This document shows, one piece after another, positions 25,449-34,177 of a DNA stretch of 64,000 nucleotides. The DNA lies in the NCBI RefSeq assembly GCF_016623495.1, contig NZ_JAEHHL010000001.1:930001-994000 (forward strand), given 5' to 3'. Numbering within the stretch: the stretch's first letter is position 1; every line of letters begins with the position of its first letter. This stretch comes from Thermohalobaculum xanthum (GTDB taxonomy: Bacteria > Pseudomonadota > Alphaproteobacteria > Rhodobacterales > Rhodobacteraceae). The translations under genes were made by a program, and so were the position numbers. The notes under the pieces were generated by a model that searched no databases, was not told where the DNA came from, and worked only from the letters and a program-made list of their open reading frames with translations.

Positions 25449-26363
25449 TCACGCTGCCCCCTCGACGCCGGCCTTCACCTGGTCGAGCAGGCGCTTCGCC
25501 TCGGAACCCTGGAAGCGCGCGATGTCGTCCTGGTACTTGAGCAGCGCGCCCAACGTGTCCGAGATGGTCTGCGGATCGAGCGCCATCGCGTCGAGGGCGA
25601 CGAGGCACCTGGCCCAGTCGATCGTCTCGGCCACGCCGGGGCGCTTGAACAGGTCCTCGGTGCGCAGGCGCTGGACGAAGCTCACCACCTCGCGCGACAG
25701 CTGCTCGGGCACCTCGGGGGCGCGGGCGTGCAGGATCTCGAGCTCGCGCTCGGCCGTCGGATAGTCGACCCAGTGATAGAGGCAGCGGCGCTTGAGCGCG
25801 TCGTGCACCTCGCGCGTGCGGTTCGAGGTGACGATGACGATCGGCGGCTCGGGCGCCTTCACGGTGCCGAACTCGGGGATCGTCACCTGGAAGTCCGAGA
25901 GCGCCTCGAGCAGGAAGGCCTCGAAGGGCTCGTCGGTGCGGTCGAGCTCGTCGATCAGCAGCACGGGCGCGCCGCCGGGCTGGGGGCTCATCGCGTCGAG
26001 GAGCGGGCGGTGGACGAGAAAACGTTCGGAGAAGAGGTCGTTGGCGATGGCCTCGCGGTCGCGATCGCCCGAGGCCTCGGCCAGCCGGATCTCGATCATC
26101 TGGGCGGGATAGTTCCACTCGTAGACGGCCGAGGCCGCGTCGAGCCCTTCGTAGCATTGCAGCCGGATCAGGCGGCGCCCCAGCGCGGTGGACAGGGCCT
26201 TGGCGATCTCGGTCTTGCCGACGCCGGCCTCGCCCTCGAGGAACAGGGGACGCCCGAGCCGAAGCGAGAGGAACACCACCGTCGCCAGCGCGCGGCCGCA
26301 GACATAGCCGGTCCCCGACAGAAGCCCGATGGTGTCGTCGATGCTGCGCGGTATCGCGGTCAT
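25449..26363 (-). CDS. MoxR-family AAA ATPase (CoxD-like)
   Basis: A 304-residue AAA+ ATPase of the MoxR clade. Walker A is GEAGVGKTE, Walker B VLLIDELDR, with the sensor-1 segment PIVIVTSNRTREVHDALKRRC. MoxR proteins remodel metalloenzymes together with VWA partners, here the CoxE-like protein just downstream. The N-terminal family sequence SGTGYVCGRALATVVFLSLRLGRPLFLEG matches CoxD. AGGAGAGAGG precedes the ATG at 26363. The enzyme it matures is not encoded in this window. Confidence 0.9.
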   Translation of the reverse strand: MTAIPRSIDDTIGLLSGTGYVCGRALATVVFLSLRLGRPLFLEGEAGVGKTEIAKALSTALGRRLIRLQCYEGLDAASAVYEWNYPAQMIEIRLAEASGDRDREAIANDLFSERFLVHRPLLDAMSPQPGGAPVLLIDELDRTDEPFEAFLLEALSDFQVTIPEFGTVKAPEPPIVIVTSNRTREVHDALKRRCLYHWVDYPTAERELEILHARAPEVPEQLSREVVSFVQRLRTEDLFKRPGVAETIDWARCLVALDAMALDPQTISDTLGALLKYQDDIARFQGSEAKRLLDQVKAGVEGAA

Positions 26364-26451
26364 GCGCCCTCTCTCCTGTTCGCGGCCAGCGGCCAATGGA
26401 CGGTCTTAGCGCGGCGGCGTCAAGCGCAGTAGCGCCGCCGGAGACGGCTGG

Positions 26452-27843
26452 TCACAACAGCACCAGGGCGGCGAGGCCGAGGAACGAGAAGAACCCCACG
26501 ACATCGGTCACCGTGGTCACGAAGGTGCCCGATGCCAGGGCCGGATCGGCGCCGGCACGGTCGAGCGCGAGCGGGATGAGAATGCCCGAGAGCCCCGCGA
26601 CGAGCAGGTTCACCACCATCGCGGCAGCGATGACCATCCCGAGATGCGGGTCTTCGAACCAGAACCAGGCGATCAGGCCCATGACGATCGCGAAACCCAC
26701 GCCATTGAAGAAGCCCACCACAGTCTCGCGCGCGACAACGCGCATCGCGTTGGTCGGCGTGAGATCACGCGTGGCCAGGGCGCGCACCGCGACGGTGAGG
26801 GTCTGCGTCCCGGCATTGCCCCCCATCGAGGCGACGATCGGCATCAGGACGGCCAGCGCCACGATCTGCTGGATCGTCCCCTCGAAGAGCGAGATGACCA
26901 GCGAGGCGAGAATGGCGGTCATCAGGTTGACGCCCAGCCATGGAAAGCGCTGGCGGGTGATCTCCCAGACCCGGTCGGAGATTTCCTCGTCGCCGACGCC
27001 GCCGAGGCGCTTGAGGTCTTCCTCGGCCTCGTCGTCCAGCACCTCGACCGCGTCGTCGATGGTGATCACGCCGACCAGGCGGCCGTCGTCGTCGACCACC
27101 GGCGCCGAGACGAGGTGGTACTGCTTGAAGGCGTAGGCCACGTCCTCCTGCGCGTCCTCGACATGCAGGGTGCGGAAATCCTCGTCCATCAGCGCGCTGA
27201 GAGTGACCGGTCGCCGCGTGCCGATGATCTTCGACAGCGGGATCGTCCCGACGGGCTTCATCGCAGGGTCGACGACGACGATGTCGTAGAACTGCTCGGG
27301 CAGCTCGCCCGCCGAGGCGCGCAGGAAGTCGATCATCTGGCCGACGGTCCAGAACGGCGGCGCCTTGACGAAGTCCGTCTGCATCAGGCGGCCGGCCGAG
27401 TATTCGGGGTAGGTCAGCGACTTGGCGACCGCAACCCGGTCCTCGGGCTCGAGCGCCTCGAGCACCTGGCGCTGCTGCTCCTCGTCGAGGTCCTCGAGCA
27501 GGTAGACGACGTCGTCTGTCTCGAACTCGCGCGCGGCCTCGGCCAGGCGCTCGGGCTCGAGCCAGCTGAGGATGTCGTCGCGCACGCCCTCCTCGACCTC
27601 GACGAGGACCTCCTGGTCGATGTCCGACCAGGCCATGTCGAGGAACTGGCGCCGGGTCTCGCTGTCGATCTGCTCGAGAAGGTCGGCGAGGTCGGCGACG
27701 TGCAGGTCCTCGATCAGTTCGAGCACGGCGGGCTTGTCGCCCGCACGCACCGCCTCGATCACCGCCGTCACCTTTTCGGGGTCGAGATCGAACGCGTCGT
27801 CTTCGTCCACGGGCTCCGGGATCACCGGTTGCGTCTCGGTCAT
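26452..27843 (-). CDS. mgtE: Magnesium transporter MgtE
   Basis: A 463-residue Mg2+ channel. The acidic N-domain (about 20-135, repeats such as LADLLEQIDSETR and DDVVYLLEDLDEEQ), tandem CBS domains (about 140-265, MQTDFVKAPPFWTVGQ, GVITIDDAVEVLDDEAEED), and five C-terminal membrane helices are present. The selectivity segment PIVASMGGNAGTQTLTVAVRAL and the AGADPALASGTFVTTVTDV repeat identify MgtE. The cytosolic domains gate the pore by sensing Mg2+. GGAGGG precedes the ATG at 27843. Transcribed alone. Confidence 0.95.
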   Translation of the reverse strand: MTETQPVIPEPVDEDDAFDLDPEKVTAVIEAVRAGDKPAVLELIEDLHVADLADLLEQIDSETRRQFLDMAWSDIDQEVLVEVEEGVRDDILSWLEPERLAEAAREFETDDVVYLLEDLDEEQQRQVLEALEPEDRVAVAKSLTYPEYSAGRLMQTDFVKAPPFWTVGQMIDFLRASAGELPEQFYDIVVVDPAMKPVGTIPLSKIIGTRRPVTLSALMDEDFRTLHVEDAQEDVAYAFKQYHLVSAPVVDDDGRLVGVITIDDAVEVLDDEAEEDLKRLGGVGDEEISDRVWEITRQRFPWLGVNLMTAILASLVISLFEGTIQQIVALAVLMPIVASMGGNAGTQTLTVAVRALATRDLTPTNAMRVVARETVVGFFNGVGFAIVMGLIAWFWFEDPHLGMVIAAAMVVNLLVAGLSGILIPLALDRAGADPALASGTFVTTVTDVVGFFSFLGLAALVLL

Positions 27844-28045
27844 CTCTGGCCCTCCGAAGAATGCGCGCGGCCGCACCGCTCACGTGGTTCCCCGTGGCAC
27901 CGCGAGCCACTGTTTAGGCGAAATCCGGCGCAACCGCAAAGGCCGCCGCGGGGATTTTCGGCTGGCGGGCCACGACTTGGAGCGCCATGATCCCATGCCA
28001 TGACGAGACGGTATCACCGGGGCGGCGGGTACAAGGGACGGCGCG

Positions 28046-29476
28046 ATGGAAAAGGCGGAAAACGGTGCTGACGCGCAGGCTGCTGACCCGGATGCGGAAG
28101 CCGCGGCACCGGGCGCATCGTTTGCGCAACTGCACCAGCGCGCGCTCGATCTGCACCGGTCCGGGAAGCTCGATGAGGCGGGGGCTGTCTACCGCCGCCT
28201 GCTGGCCGGCGCGCCCGGCAACGCGCAGGTCTGGACCAATTTCGGCGCGCTGCTGAGGCGGATGGGGCGGCTTGGCCCCGCCATCGCCGCGCACAGGCGC
28301 GCGCTCGCGCTCGACCCCGGGCTCGTGGGCGCCCGCGTGAACCTCGCCAACGCCCTGGCCGACGACGCGCAATGCGCGGAGGCCGAGGCGCTGCGCCGCG
28401 AGCTGATTGCCGAGGCGCCACGCGACCCGGTGCGCCTGCGCGACCTTGCGGCGGTGCTGCGCGCGCAGTGGCGGCAGGAGGAGGCGATCGCCCTGGTCGA
28501 CGGGGCCGAGCAGGAAGGATGGGCCGACGACACCTGCCGGCTGCAGCGCGGCCTTGCCCAGCTGATGCTGGGGTACTGGCGCGACGGGTTCGCGGATTTC
28601 GAGTGCCGCTATGCCGATGGCGAGGTGAGCCTTCCCGCCGACGTGCCCTGGCCGCGCTGGCAGGGGGAGGCGATCGCGGGCAAGCGCCTGCTGGTCTTGC
28701 CCGAACAGGGGTTCGGCGACGCGATCGTGATGAGCCGCTTCCTGCCCGCGCTGTGCGCCATGGGGGCCGAGGTGACCATGCTGGTCAAGCCGCCGCTGCG
28801 CCGGCTGTTTGCCGGGCTTGCGGGGATCCGGCTGACGGACGCCGCGCGCCGCAGCGACGACTACGATTTCTACACGCCCAACATGAGCCTGCCGCATCTC
28901 GTCGGCATGGCCGGTGGCATCCCGCCCGCGCCGCCGCTGGCGATCCCCTCGGACAGCCGGGCGCGGGCCAGGGCGCTGGTCGCGCCGTTCGGTTTGGCGT
29001 TCAGGATCGGCGTCGTGTGGACCGGCAGCACCACCTTCAAGGGCAATCACCTGCGCTCGACGGGGCCCGAGAGCTTCCTGGGGCTGGCGGGCGTGCCCGG
29101 GGTGCAGCTCTTCAGCCTCTACAAGGGGCCGGCACACGAGGCGTTTCTCGCCTCGGGCATGGCCGGGCTGATCGTGGACGCCTGCGGCGCGGATCGCGAC
29201 TTCGCCGACAGCGCCGCCGTAATGGACGAGATGGACCTGATGATCACCACCGATACCGCCGTCGTGCATGTCGCGGCCTCCCTGGGCAAGCCGGTCTGGA
29301 ACCTGCTGAGCCACGAAGGCTTCTGGCTCTATGGCAAGGGCGAGACGACACCGTGGTACCCGTCGATGCGGCTGTGGCGACAGCAGCAACCGGGGGACTG
29401 GGACGAGCTGTTCGCCCGTGTCGAGGCGGCGCTGCGGGCGCACCCCGGCCTGCTCGAACGGCGGGGGCATGCATGA
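28046..29476 (+). CDS. TPR protein with glycosyltransferase-like C-terminal domain
   Basis: 476 residues. N-terminal TPR helices (about 25-165: ALDLHRSGKLDEAGAVYRRLLAGAPGNAQVW and following repeats) are joined to a GT-B-type domain related to families 9/41 (GKRLLVLPEQGFGDAIVMSRFLPAL; RIGVVWTGSTTFKGNHLRS; MDLMITTDTAVVHVAASLGKPVWNLL). Such proteins often act in surface glycan or flagellin-type protein modification; the acceptor is unknown. AAGGGA stands upstream of the ATG. The stop overlaps the following DUF6165 gene start (ATGA), implying translational coupling. Confidence 0.82.
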   Translation: MEKAENGADAQAADPDAEAAAPGASFAQLHQRALDLHRSGKLDEAGAVYRRLLAGAPGNAQVWTNFGALLRRMGRLGPAIAAHRRALALDPGLVGARVNLANALADDAQCAEAEALRRELIAEAPRDPVRLRDLAAVLRAQWRQEEAIALVDGAEQEGWADDTCRLQRGLAQLMLGYWRDGFADFECRYADGEVSLPADVPWPRWQGEAIAGKRLLVLPEQGFGDAIVMSRFLPALCAMGAEVTMLVKPPLRRLFAGLAGIRLTDAARRSDDYDFYTPNMSLPHLVGMAGGIPPAPPLAIPSDSRARARALVAPFGLAFRIGVVWTGSTTFKGNHLRSTGPESFLGLAGVPGVQLFSLYKGPAHEAFLASGMAGLIVDACGADRDFADSAAVMDEMDLMITTDTAVVHVAASLGKPVWNLLSHEGFWLYGKGETTPWYPSMRLWRQQQPGDWDELFARVEAALRAHPGLLERRGHA

Positions 29477-29865
29477 GCGGGACCGTCACCATCGAGGTGC
29501 CAGCGGGCGAGCTGATCGACCGGCTGACGATCCTCGACATCAAGGCCGAGCGGATCACCGACCCGGCCCAGCGCGCCAATGTCGAGGCCGAGCGGGCGGC
29601 GCTGCAGGCCGCGCGCGAGCGGGCGATCCCGCCGCATCCCGACCTGCCGCGCCTGAGCGAGGCCCTGCGCGCGGCGAACGAGGCGCTCTGGGACATCGAG
29701 GACCGGATCCGCGCCTGCGAGGCGGCGGGGGATTTCGGCGCCGAGTTCGTCGCGCTGGCACGTGCGGTCTATCGCACAAATGACCGGCGCGCGGCGCTGA
29801 AGCGTGAGATCAGCCTTGCGCTCGGCTCGCGCCTCATCGAGGAGAAATCCTACAAGCCCTACTGA
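29473..29865 (+). CDS. DUF6165 family protein
   Basis: A 130-residue mostly helical protein with the conserved opening VEVPAGELIDRLTILDIKAERI-type sequence and closing RRAALKREISLALGSRLIEEKSYKPY, as in DUF6165 proteins of proteobacteria. Function unknown; members are commonly found beside glycosyltransferase genes, as here. Its ATG overlaps the upstream stop by four bases. Its last seven bases overlap the convergent DUF2244 gene. Confidence 0.82.
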   Translation: MSGTVTIEVPAGELIDRLTILDIKAERITDPAQRANVEAERAALQAARERAIPPHPDLPRLSEALRAANEALWDIEDRIRACEAAGDFGAEFVALARAVYRTNDRRAALKREISLALGSRLIEEKSYKPY

Positions 29866-30473
29866 GGCGTGCCCTGCGACCCCGCAGGTTCGTCCGGGGG
29901 GACCGCGCCGCGGGTGAGGGTGGCACGGATGGCCGACTCGATCTCCTCGGCCAGCGCCTCGCGCTCGCCCGGGCTGAGGAAGGCGCCAAGCTCGATCTCG
30001 CGGCCGCCGCCCTTGAGGGTAAGATACTTCTCGGGGCGGCTGTCGCTATGGACGGTGATGCGCACCCAGTAGGGATCGGCGCGCCAGCGCAGCACCTGGC
30101 CCGAGGGCTCGCATCGCTCGACCCTGATCTCGTCGGGCCAGAGCGCGAGTTCCTCGGTCAGCCGGGCGTCCGCGTCGTTGCGGCGAAACGAGTACCAAAG
30201 GGCGAAGAAGGCCGCCGCCTCGAACGGCAGGAGGCCCCAGAACACCGGCGTCCCCAGCGACGGGATCAGCGGGATCAGCAGCCCCACGCCCAAAAGCGTC
30301 ATCACGCCCCGGCGCCCGCGCCGTCCCAGCGAGCGGTTGGGCCACAGGTGGACGTGGTAGGCCGGGGGATCCGAGCGGCCGGCCCAGTCGGGCGTGTGGG
30401 CGAACACCCCCTGCCCCGAGGCGCGAACGGCCGGGGGTTTCCCCCCGGCCGTGTCATTCCTGGGATCGAGCAT
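29859..30473 (-). CDS. DUF2244 membrane protein downstream of ctaD
   Basis: A 204-residue DUF2244 protein. After a variable N-terminus comes the conserved HLWPNRSLGRRGRR, two adjacent membrane helices (VMTLLGVGLLIPLIPSL and FWGLLPFEAAAFFALWYSF) and a C-terminal beta-rich cytosolic domain (VLRWRADPYWVRITV...YLTLKGGGREIELGAFL). DUF2244 genes regularly follow cytochrome oxidase genes in alphaproteobacteria; the biochemical role is unknown. The start at 30473 lies 8 bases after the ctaD stop. A very strong hairpin lies inside codons 8-16. Confidence 0.82.
   Translation of the reverse strand: MLDPRNDTAGGKPPAVRASGQGVFAHTPDWAGRSDPPAYHVHLWPNRSLGRRGRRGVMTLLGVGLLIPLIPSLGTPVFWGLLPFEAAAFFALWYSFRRNDADARLTEELALWPDEIRVERCEPSGQVLRWRADPYWVRITVHSDSRPEKYLTLKGGGREIELGAFLSPGEREALAEEIESAIRATLTRGAVPPDEPAGSQGTPQ
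30427..30452 (-). other. Perfect 11-bp hairpin in the first codons of the DUF2244 gene
   Basis: ACGGCCGGGGG / CCCCCGGCCGT with a four-base loop, 30-55 bases past the ctaD stop in the transcribed direction. No T-run follows. It could attenuate or process the ctaD transcript, or stabilise its 3' end; this is inference from structure and position. Confidence 0.5.
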
Positions 30474-30481
30474 CGCCCGTC

Positions 30482-32119
30482 TCAGTGCGCGTGCTTGTCC
30501 CACATCTCGCGGGTCGGCAGCTCTTCGAAGGTATGCGCCGGCGGCGGGTTCGGCAGCGTCCACTCGAGCGTGCCGAGCTCGTCGTGCCAGTAGTTCGGCT
30601 CGGTCACCTTCGCACCCTTGGTCAGCGTGTACCACAGGATGTAGAGGAACAGGATGAGCGAGGCACCCGAGATGAACGCGCCGATCGACGAGATGTAGTT
30701 CCAGAAGGCAAACGCCTCGGGATAGTCGATGTAGCGGCGCGGCATGCCCTGGCGGCCAAGGAAGTGCTGCGGGAAGAAGGTGATGTTCGCACCGATGAAC
30801 ATCATCCAGAAGTGGATCTTGCCCAGATGCTCGGGGTACTGCCGGCCCGACATCTTGCCGATCCAGTAGTAGATGCCCATGAAGATACCGAACACGGCCC
30901 CGAGGCTCATCACGTAGTGGAAATGCGCCACGACGTAGTAAGTGTCGTGGTAGGCGCGGTCGATGCCGGCCTGGCTGAGCACGATGCCGGTGACGCCGCC
31001 CACGGTGAAGAGGAAGAGGAAGCCGAAGGCCCAGAGCATCGGCACCTTCATCTCGATCGAGCCGCCCCACATGGTCGCGATCCACGAGAAGATCTTGATG
31101 CCGGTCGGCACCGCAATGAACATCGTGGCGATCATGAAGTAGGCCTGCGCGTTCTTCGACATGCCCACCGTGTACATGTGGTGGGCCCAGACGACGAAGC
31201 CCAGGAGCGCGATGCCGGCCATGGCGAACACCATGCCCGAGTAGCCGAAGATCGGCTTCTTCGAGAAGGTCGAGATCACGTGGCTGACGATGCCGAAGGC
31301 CGGCACGACGATGATGTAGACCTCGGGGTGCCCGAAGAACCACAGGATGTGCTGGTAGAGCACCGGGTCGCCGCCGCCCGCGGGATCGAAGAAGGTCGTC
31401 CCGAAGTTGCGGTCGGTCAGCAGCATCGTGATGGCACCCGCGAGGACCGGGAGCGCCAGCAGGATCATGAAGGCGGTGATGAAGATCGACCAGGCGAACA
31501 GCGGCACCTTCATCAGCGTCATGCCCGGAGCGCGCATGTTGAGGAAGGTCGTGATGATGTTGATGGCGCCCAGGATCGACGAGGCGCCCGATAGGTGCAC
31601 CGCGAAGATCGCGAAGTCCATCGACATGCCCGACTCGGTCGTCGAGAGCGGCGCGTAGAGCACCCATCCCACGCCGGTCCCAGGCTGGCCGTTGCCGCCC
31701 GGCACGAACAGCGAGAGCACGCCCAGCGACGCACCCGCGACGAACAGCCAGTAGCTGAGGTTGTTCATCCGCGGGAAGGCCATGTCCGGCGCGCCGATAT
31801 GCAGCGGCATGAAGTAGTTGCCGAAGCCGCCGAAGAGCGCCGGGATGACAACGAAGAACATCATCAGCACGCCGTGCGCGGTGATCATGACGTTCCAGAG
31901 ATGGCCGTTCGGCGTTCCGTCCTCGAGCAGCATGTACTGCACGCCCGGCTCCATGAGCTCGAGGCGCATGTACATGGTGAACGCAACCGAGATGATCCCG
32001 ATCACGCCCGCCGTGAAGAGGTAGAGGATGCCGATGTCCTTGTGGTTGGTCGAGCAGAACCACCGGGTGAAGAACCCGGGCTGCCCGTGGTCATGTGCAT
32101 GGACTGCCGCGTCGGCCAT
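30482..32119 (-). CDS. ctaD: Cytochrome c oxidase subunit I (aa3 type)
   Basis: The 545-residue catalytic subunit of aa3-type cytochrome c oxidase, a 12-helix inner-membrane protein carrying heme a, heme a3 and CuB. Key sequences: [25 protein letters not shown] (heme a ligand), [17 protein letters not shown] (CuB His and the His-Tyr cross-link), [10 protein letters not shown] (CuB histidines), and [15 protein letters not shown] (heme a/a3 ligands). AGGAGCACAGC precedes the ATG. The other subunits (ctaC, ctaE) and heme A genes are not in the window, which is usual for Rhodobacterales where ctaD is separate. Confidence 0.97.
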   Translation of the reverse strand: MADAAVHAHDHGQPGFFTRWFCSTNHKDIGILYLFTAGVIGIISVAFTMYMRLELMEPGVQYMLLEDGTPNGHLWNVMITAHGVLMMFFVVIPALFGGFGNYFMPLHIGAPDMAFPRMNNLSYWLFVAGASLGVLSLFVPGGNGQPGTGVGWVLYAPLSTTESGMSMDFAIFAVHLSGASSILGAINIITTFLNMRAPGMTLMKVPLFAWSIFITAFMILLALPVLAGAITMLLTDRNFGTTFFDPAGGGDPVLYQHILWFFGHPEVYIIVVPAFGIVSHVISTFSKKPIFGYSGMVFAMAGIALLGFVVWAHHMYTVGMSKNAQAYFMIATMFIAVPTGIKIFSWIATMWGGSIEMKVPMLWAFGFLFLFTVGGVTGIVLSQAGIDRAYHDTYYVVAHFHYVMSLGAVFGIFMGIYYWIGKMSGRQYPEHLGKIHFWMMFIGANITFFPQHFLGRQGMPRRYIDYPEAFAFWNYISSIGAFISGASLILFLYILWYTLTKGAKVTEPNYWHDELGTLEWTLPNPPPAHTFEELPTREMWDKHAH

Positions 32120-32359
32120 GCTGTGCTCCTGTTCACAGATCCCACCGCCGGTCTATGGCCGGCTGATAACACGTCTGACTCGTGGGTTTAGCCCGCTCGC
32201 CCCGGTCCGGCAACCATCCAGCGCCGGTTGTTCACGCGATCCGGGGGGCCTTTGTGTCGCAGGCGCCGGAAATTCCTGCCAGACGGAAACGGCTCTCCCG
32301 CAAATGCCTGCGCGCGCACCCGGTCAGGCGCGCGCGCTCGAAGCTTCGGTCCTGCGGTG

Positions 32360-32385
32360 CCGCGCGGCAAGAATGCGCCGCGCGG
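32360..32385 (-). terminator. Hairpin after cytochrome c gene
   Basis: CCGCGCGGC / GCCGCGCGG, a perfect 9-bp stem with an 8-base loop, starting five bases past the cytochrome c stop in the transcribed direction. No T-run follows, so intrinsic termination is only probable. The remaining 240 bases to ctaD are GC-rich with no gene. Confidence 0.45.
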
Positions 32386-32389
32386 TGTC

Positions 32390-32764
32390 TCAGTTCGCTT
32401 CGATGAAGGCGATGACGTTGGCGATATCCTCGGGCTTCTTGAGCCCCGCGAAAGCCATCTTGGTGCCGGGGACGGTACCCTTGGGATTGGCGAGGAACTC
32501 GTTCAGCGCCGCCTCGTCCCACACCTTGCCGCCATCCGCGTAGGCCATCATCGCGTCGGAGTACTTGTAGCCCTCGACCGAGCCGACCGGGCGGCCCGAA
32601 AGGCCGAAGAGCGTCGGGCCAACGCCGTTCTTGCCCTCTTCAAGCTTGTGGCAGGCCTTGCACTTGTTGAAGACCTTCTTGCCGGCATCCGCGTCGCCGG
32701 CATGGGCGGCCCCGGCAATGCTCAGCGCTGCGACGGCGGCGGCGATGCTCGCAATCCTTTTCAT
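32390..32764 (-). CDS. Class I cytochrome c
   Basis: A 124-residue periplasmic c-type cytochrome: cleavable signal peptide ([14 protein letters not shown]), the heme site CKACH, the typical [14 protein letters not shown] loop after it, and the methionine ligand region [22 protein letters not shown]. This is the c2/c550-like electron carrier type that donates to cytochrome oxidase, in keeping with the neighbouring ctaD. GGGAGCACG precedes the ATG at 32764; the frame upstream is open but not family-like. Confidence 0.9.
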   Translation of the reverse strand: MKRIASIAAAVAALSIAGAAHAGDADAGKKVFNKCKACHKLEEGKNGVGPTLFGLSGRPVGSVEGYKYSDAMMAYADGGKVWDEAALNEFLANPKGTVPGTKMAFAGLKKPEDIANVIAFIEAN

Positions 32765-32893
32765 TGGTCGTGCTCCCTGAAGCGTCATGCAACTCACTCG
32801 CCCCGGCGGGCTTTGCTGCGGAGCGGACCTCAAGAGCTAGCAGGCGGGGCGCTGAACGCAACCCCGGCGCGGGGCGATTCACGCACGATTCAC

Positions 32894-33562
32894 TCAGCTG
32901 TGCGCGAGGGTCGCAGTCGCCATCGCGGGCTCGAAGCATCGCTCGAGCGCGAGGTCGACGTCGTTCATCGTCACCGGAAGGCCGAGATCGACGAGGCTGG
33001 TCACGCCATGACCGCGAATGCCGCAAGGGACGATGCCACCGAAATGCGAGAGGTCCGGCTCGACGTTGATCGCAAGGCCATGGAAGCTCACCCAGCGCCG
33101 CAGGCGCACGCCGATCGCGGCGATCTTGTCCTCGGCCAGCTCGCCCTGCGCCCCCCGCGGGCGGTCGGGTCGGACGACCCAGACGCCGACGCGCCCGTCG
33201 CGCCGCTCGCCGCGAACCTGGAACTCGGCAAGCGTCATGATGACCCATTCCTCGAGCGCGCGCACAAAGGCCCGCACGTCACGCCCCCGCCGGTTGAGGT
33301 CCAGCATGACATAGACCACGCGCTGGCCGGGGCCGTGATACGTGTACTCGCCGCCGCGCCGGGTCTGGTAGACCGGGAACCGATCGGGCTCGATCAGGTC
33401 CGACGGACGCGCCGAGGTCCCGGCCGTATAAAGGGGGGGATGTTCGAGCAGCCAGATGCACTCGTCCGCGCGCCCCGCCCCGATCGCGTCGGCGCGCGCC
33501 TCCATGAAGGCCGCCGCCTCGGGATACGGGACCAGCCCGTCGCTTCTGCGCCACTCGACCAT
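32894..33562 (-). CDS. lipB: Lipoyl(octanoyl) transferase
   Basis: A 222-residue LipB, which moves octanoyl groups from acyl carrier protein to the lipoyl domains of 2-oxoacid dehydrogenases. Signatures include [14 protein letters not shown], the [12 protein letters not shown] core, [22 protein letters not shown] with the catalytic Lys, and [17 protein letters not shown] with the catalytic Cys. ATG at 33562 gives a family-like N-terminus ([15 protein letters not shown]); the frame is open 43 codons further but without similarity. Confidence 0.94.
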   Translation of the reverse strand: MVEWRRSDGLVPYPEAAAFMEARADAIGAGRADECIWLLEHPPLYTAGTSARPSDLIEPDRFPVYQTRRGGEYTYHGPGQRVVYVMLDLNRRGRDVRAFVRALEEWVIMTLAEFQVRGERRDGRVGVWVVRPDRPRGAQGELAEDKIAAIGVRLRRWVSFHGLAINVEPDLSHFGGIVPCGIRGHGVTSLVDLGLPVTMNDVDLALERCFEPAMATATLAHS

Positions 33563-33798
33563 GCTGCTCGCTCGCGTCGTTCCCGGCCCATCCGTCCGGC
33601 ACGGGTCGAGCATTACGGCGCACGTCCGCTGCCGGCAAGCTTTGCGCCGGCCCGAGACGGGCGAGAAAGGCCGGACAGGCAGGATGTGCACGCTTTGCCC
33701 CTGGGCGCGCGCCCGGGGGCACGTCGCCTCAAATTTAATCGGATGAGGGCTTCACAAGCCGCGAAATCTTCGCTATCTCCCGCGCCACCAATACCTGA

Positions 33799-33883
33799 GC
33801 GGTCGTGGCGGAATTGGTAGACGCGCAGCGTTGAGGTCGCTGTGGGGCAACCCGTGGAAGTTCGAGTCTTCTCGACCGCACCA
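33799..33883 (+). tRNA. tRNA-Leu (anticodon GAG)
   Basis: An 85-base class II tRNA with encoded CCA. The acceptor stem GCGGTCG pairs with CGACCGC; the anticodon stem CAGCG/CGCTG encloses TTGAGGT (anticodon GAG); a long variable arm (TGGGGCAACCC) and T-arm follow. No attachment-site duplication of its 3' end was noticed downstream. Confidence 0.95.
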
Positions 33884-34177
33884 GAATCCTGAGGTCTTCG
33901 GACCCGATGGCAACGCCTCCGCGGAAACCGCGGGGGCGTGCTTCGTTATGCCCCCCGAACCGACAGCCGGCGCACGGCCCGCATGAGCGGGGCCGCGGTG
34001 CGATTCGACCCGGCGGGCGCGACCGCCGCACCTGGTGCGCGAAGGTCACGCGTTCGCCCGCCCACCACATAAAACCTGTCCGGGAATGCAACAGATGGCG
34101 CTCTGGAACGCTATTCCTTGCCGAAAGGGGGCAATTCGTGCACCCTAAAATGGCGGGGATTATGGGGTGTTCTTCTG

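Noticed and set aside
30474-32063. The DUF2244 frame stays open for more than 500 codons across ctaD
   Set aside because: It is a same-strand shadow frame of ctaD, whose own translation is unmistakable. Only the part from 30473 to 29859 has family character.
34095-34125. Sigma-54-like TGG...TTGC in front of the AAA ATPase gene
   Set aside because: The spacing between GG and GC is 13 rather than 10 bases, so it does not fit the -24/-12 element.
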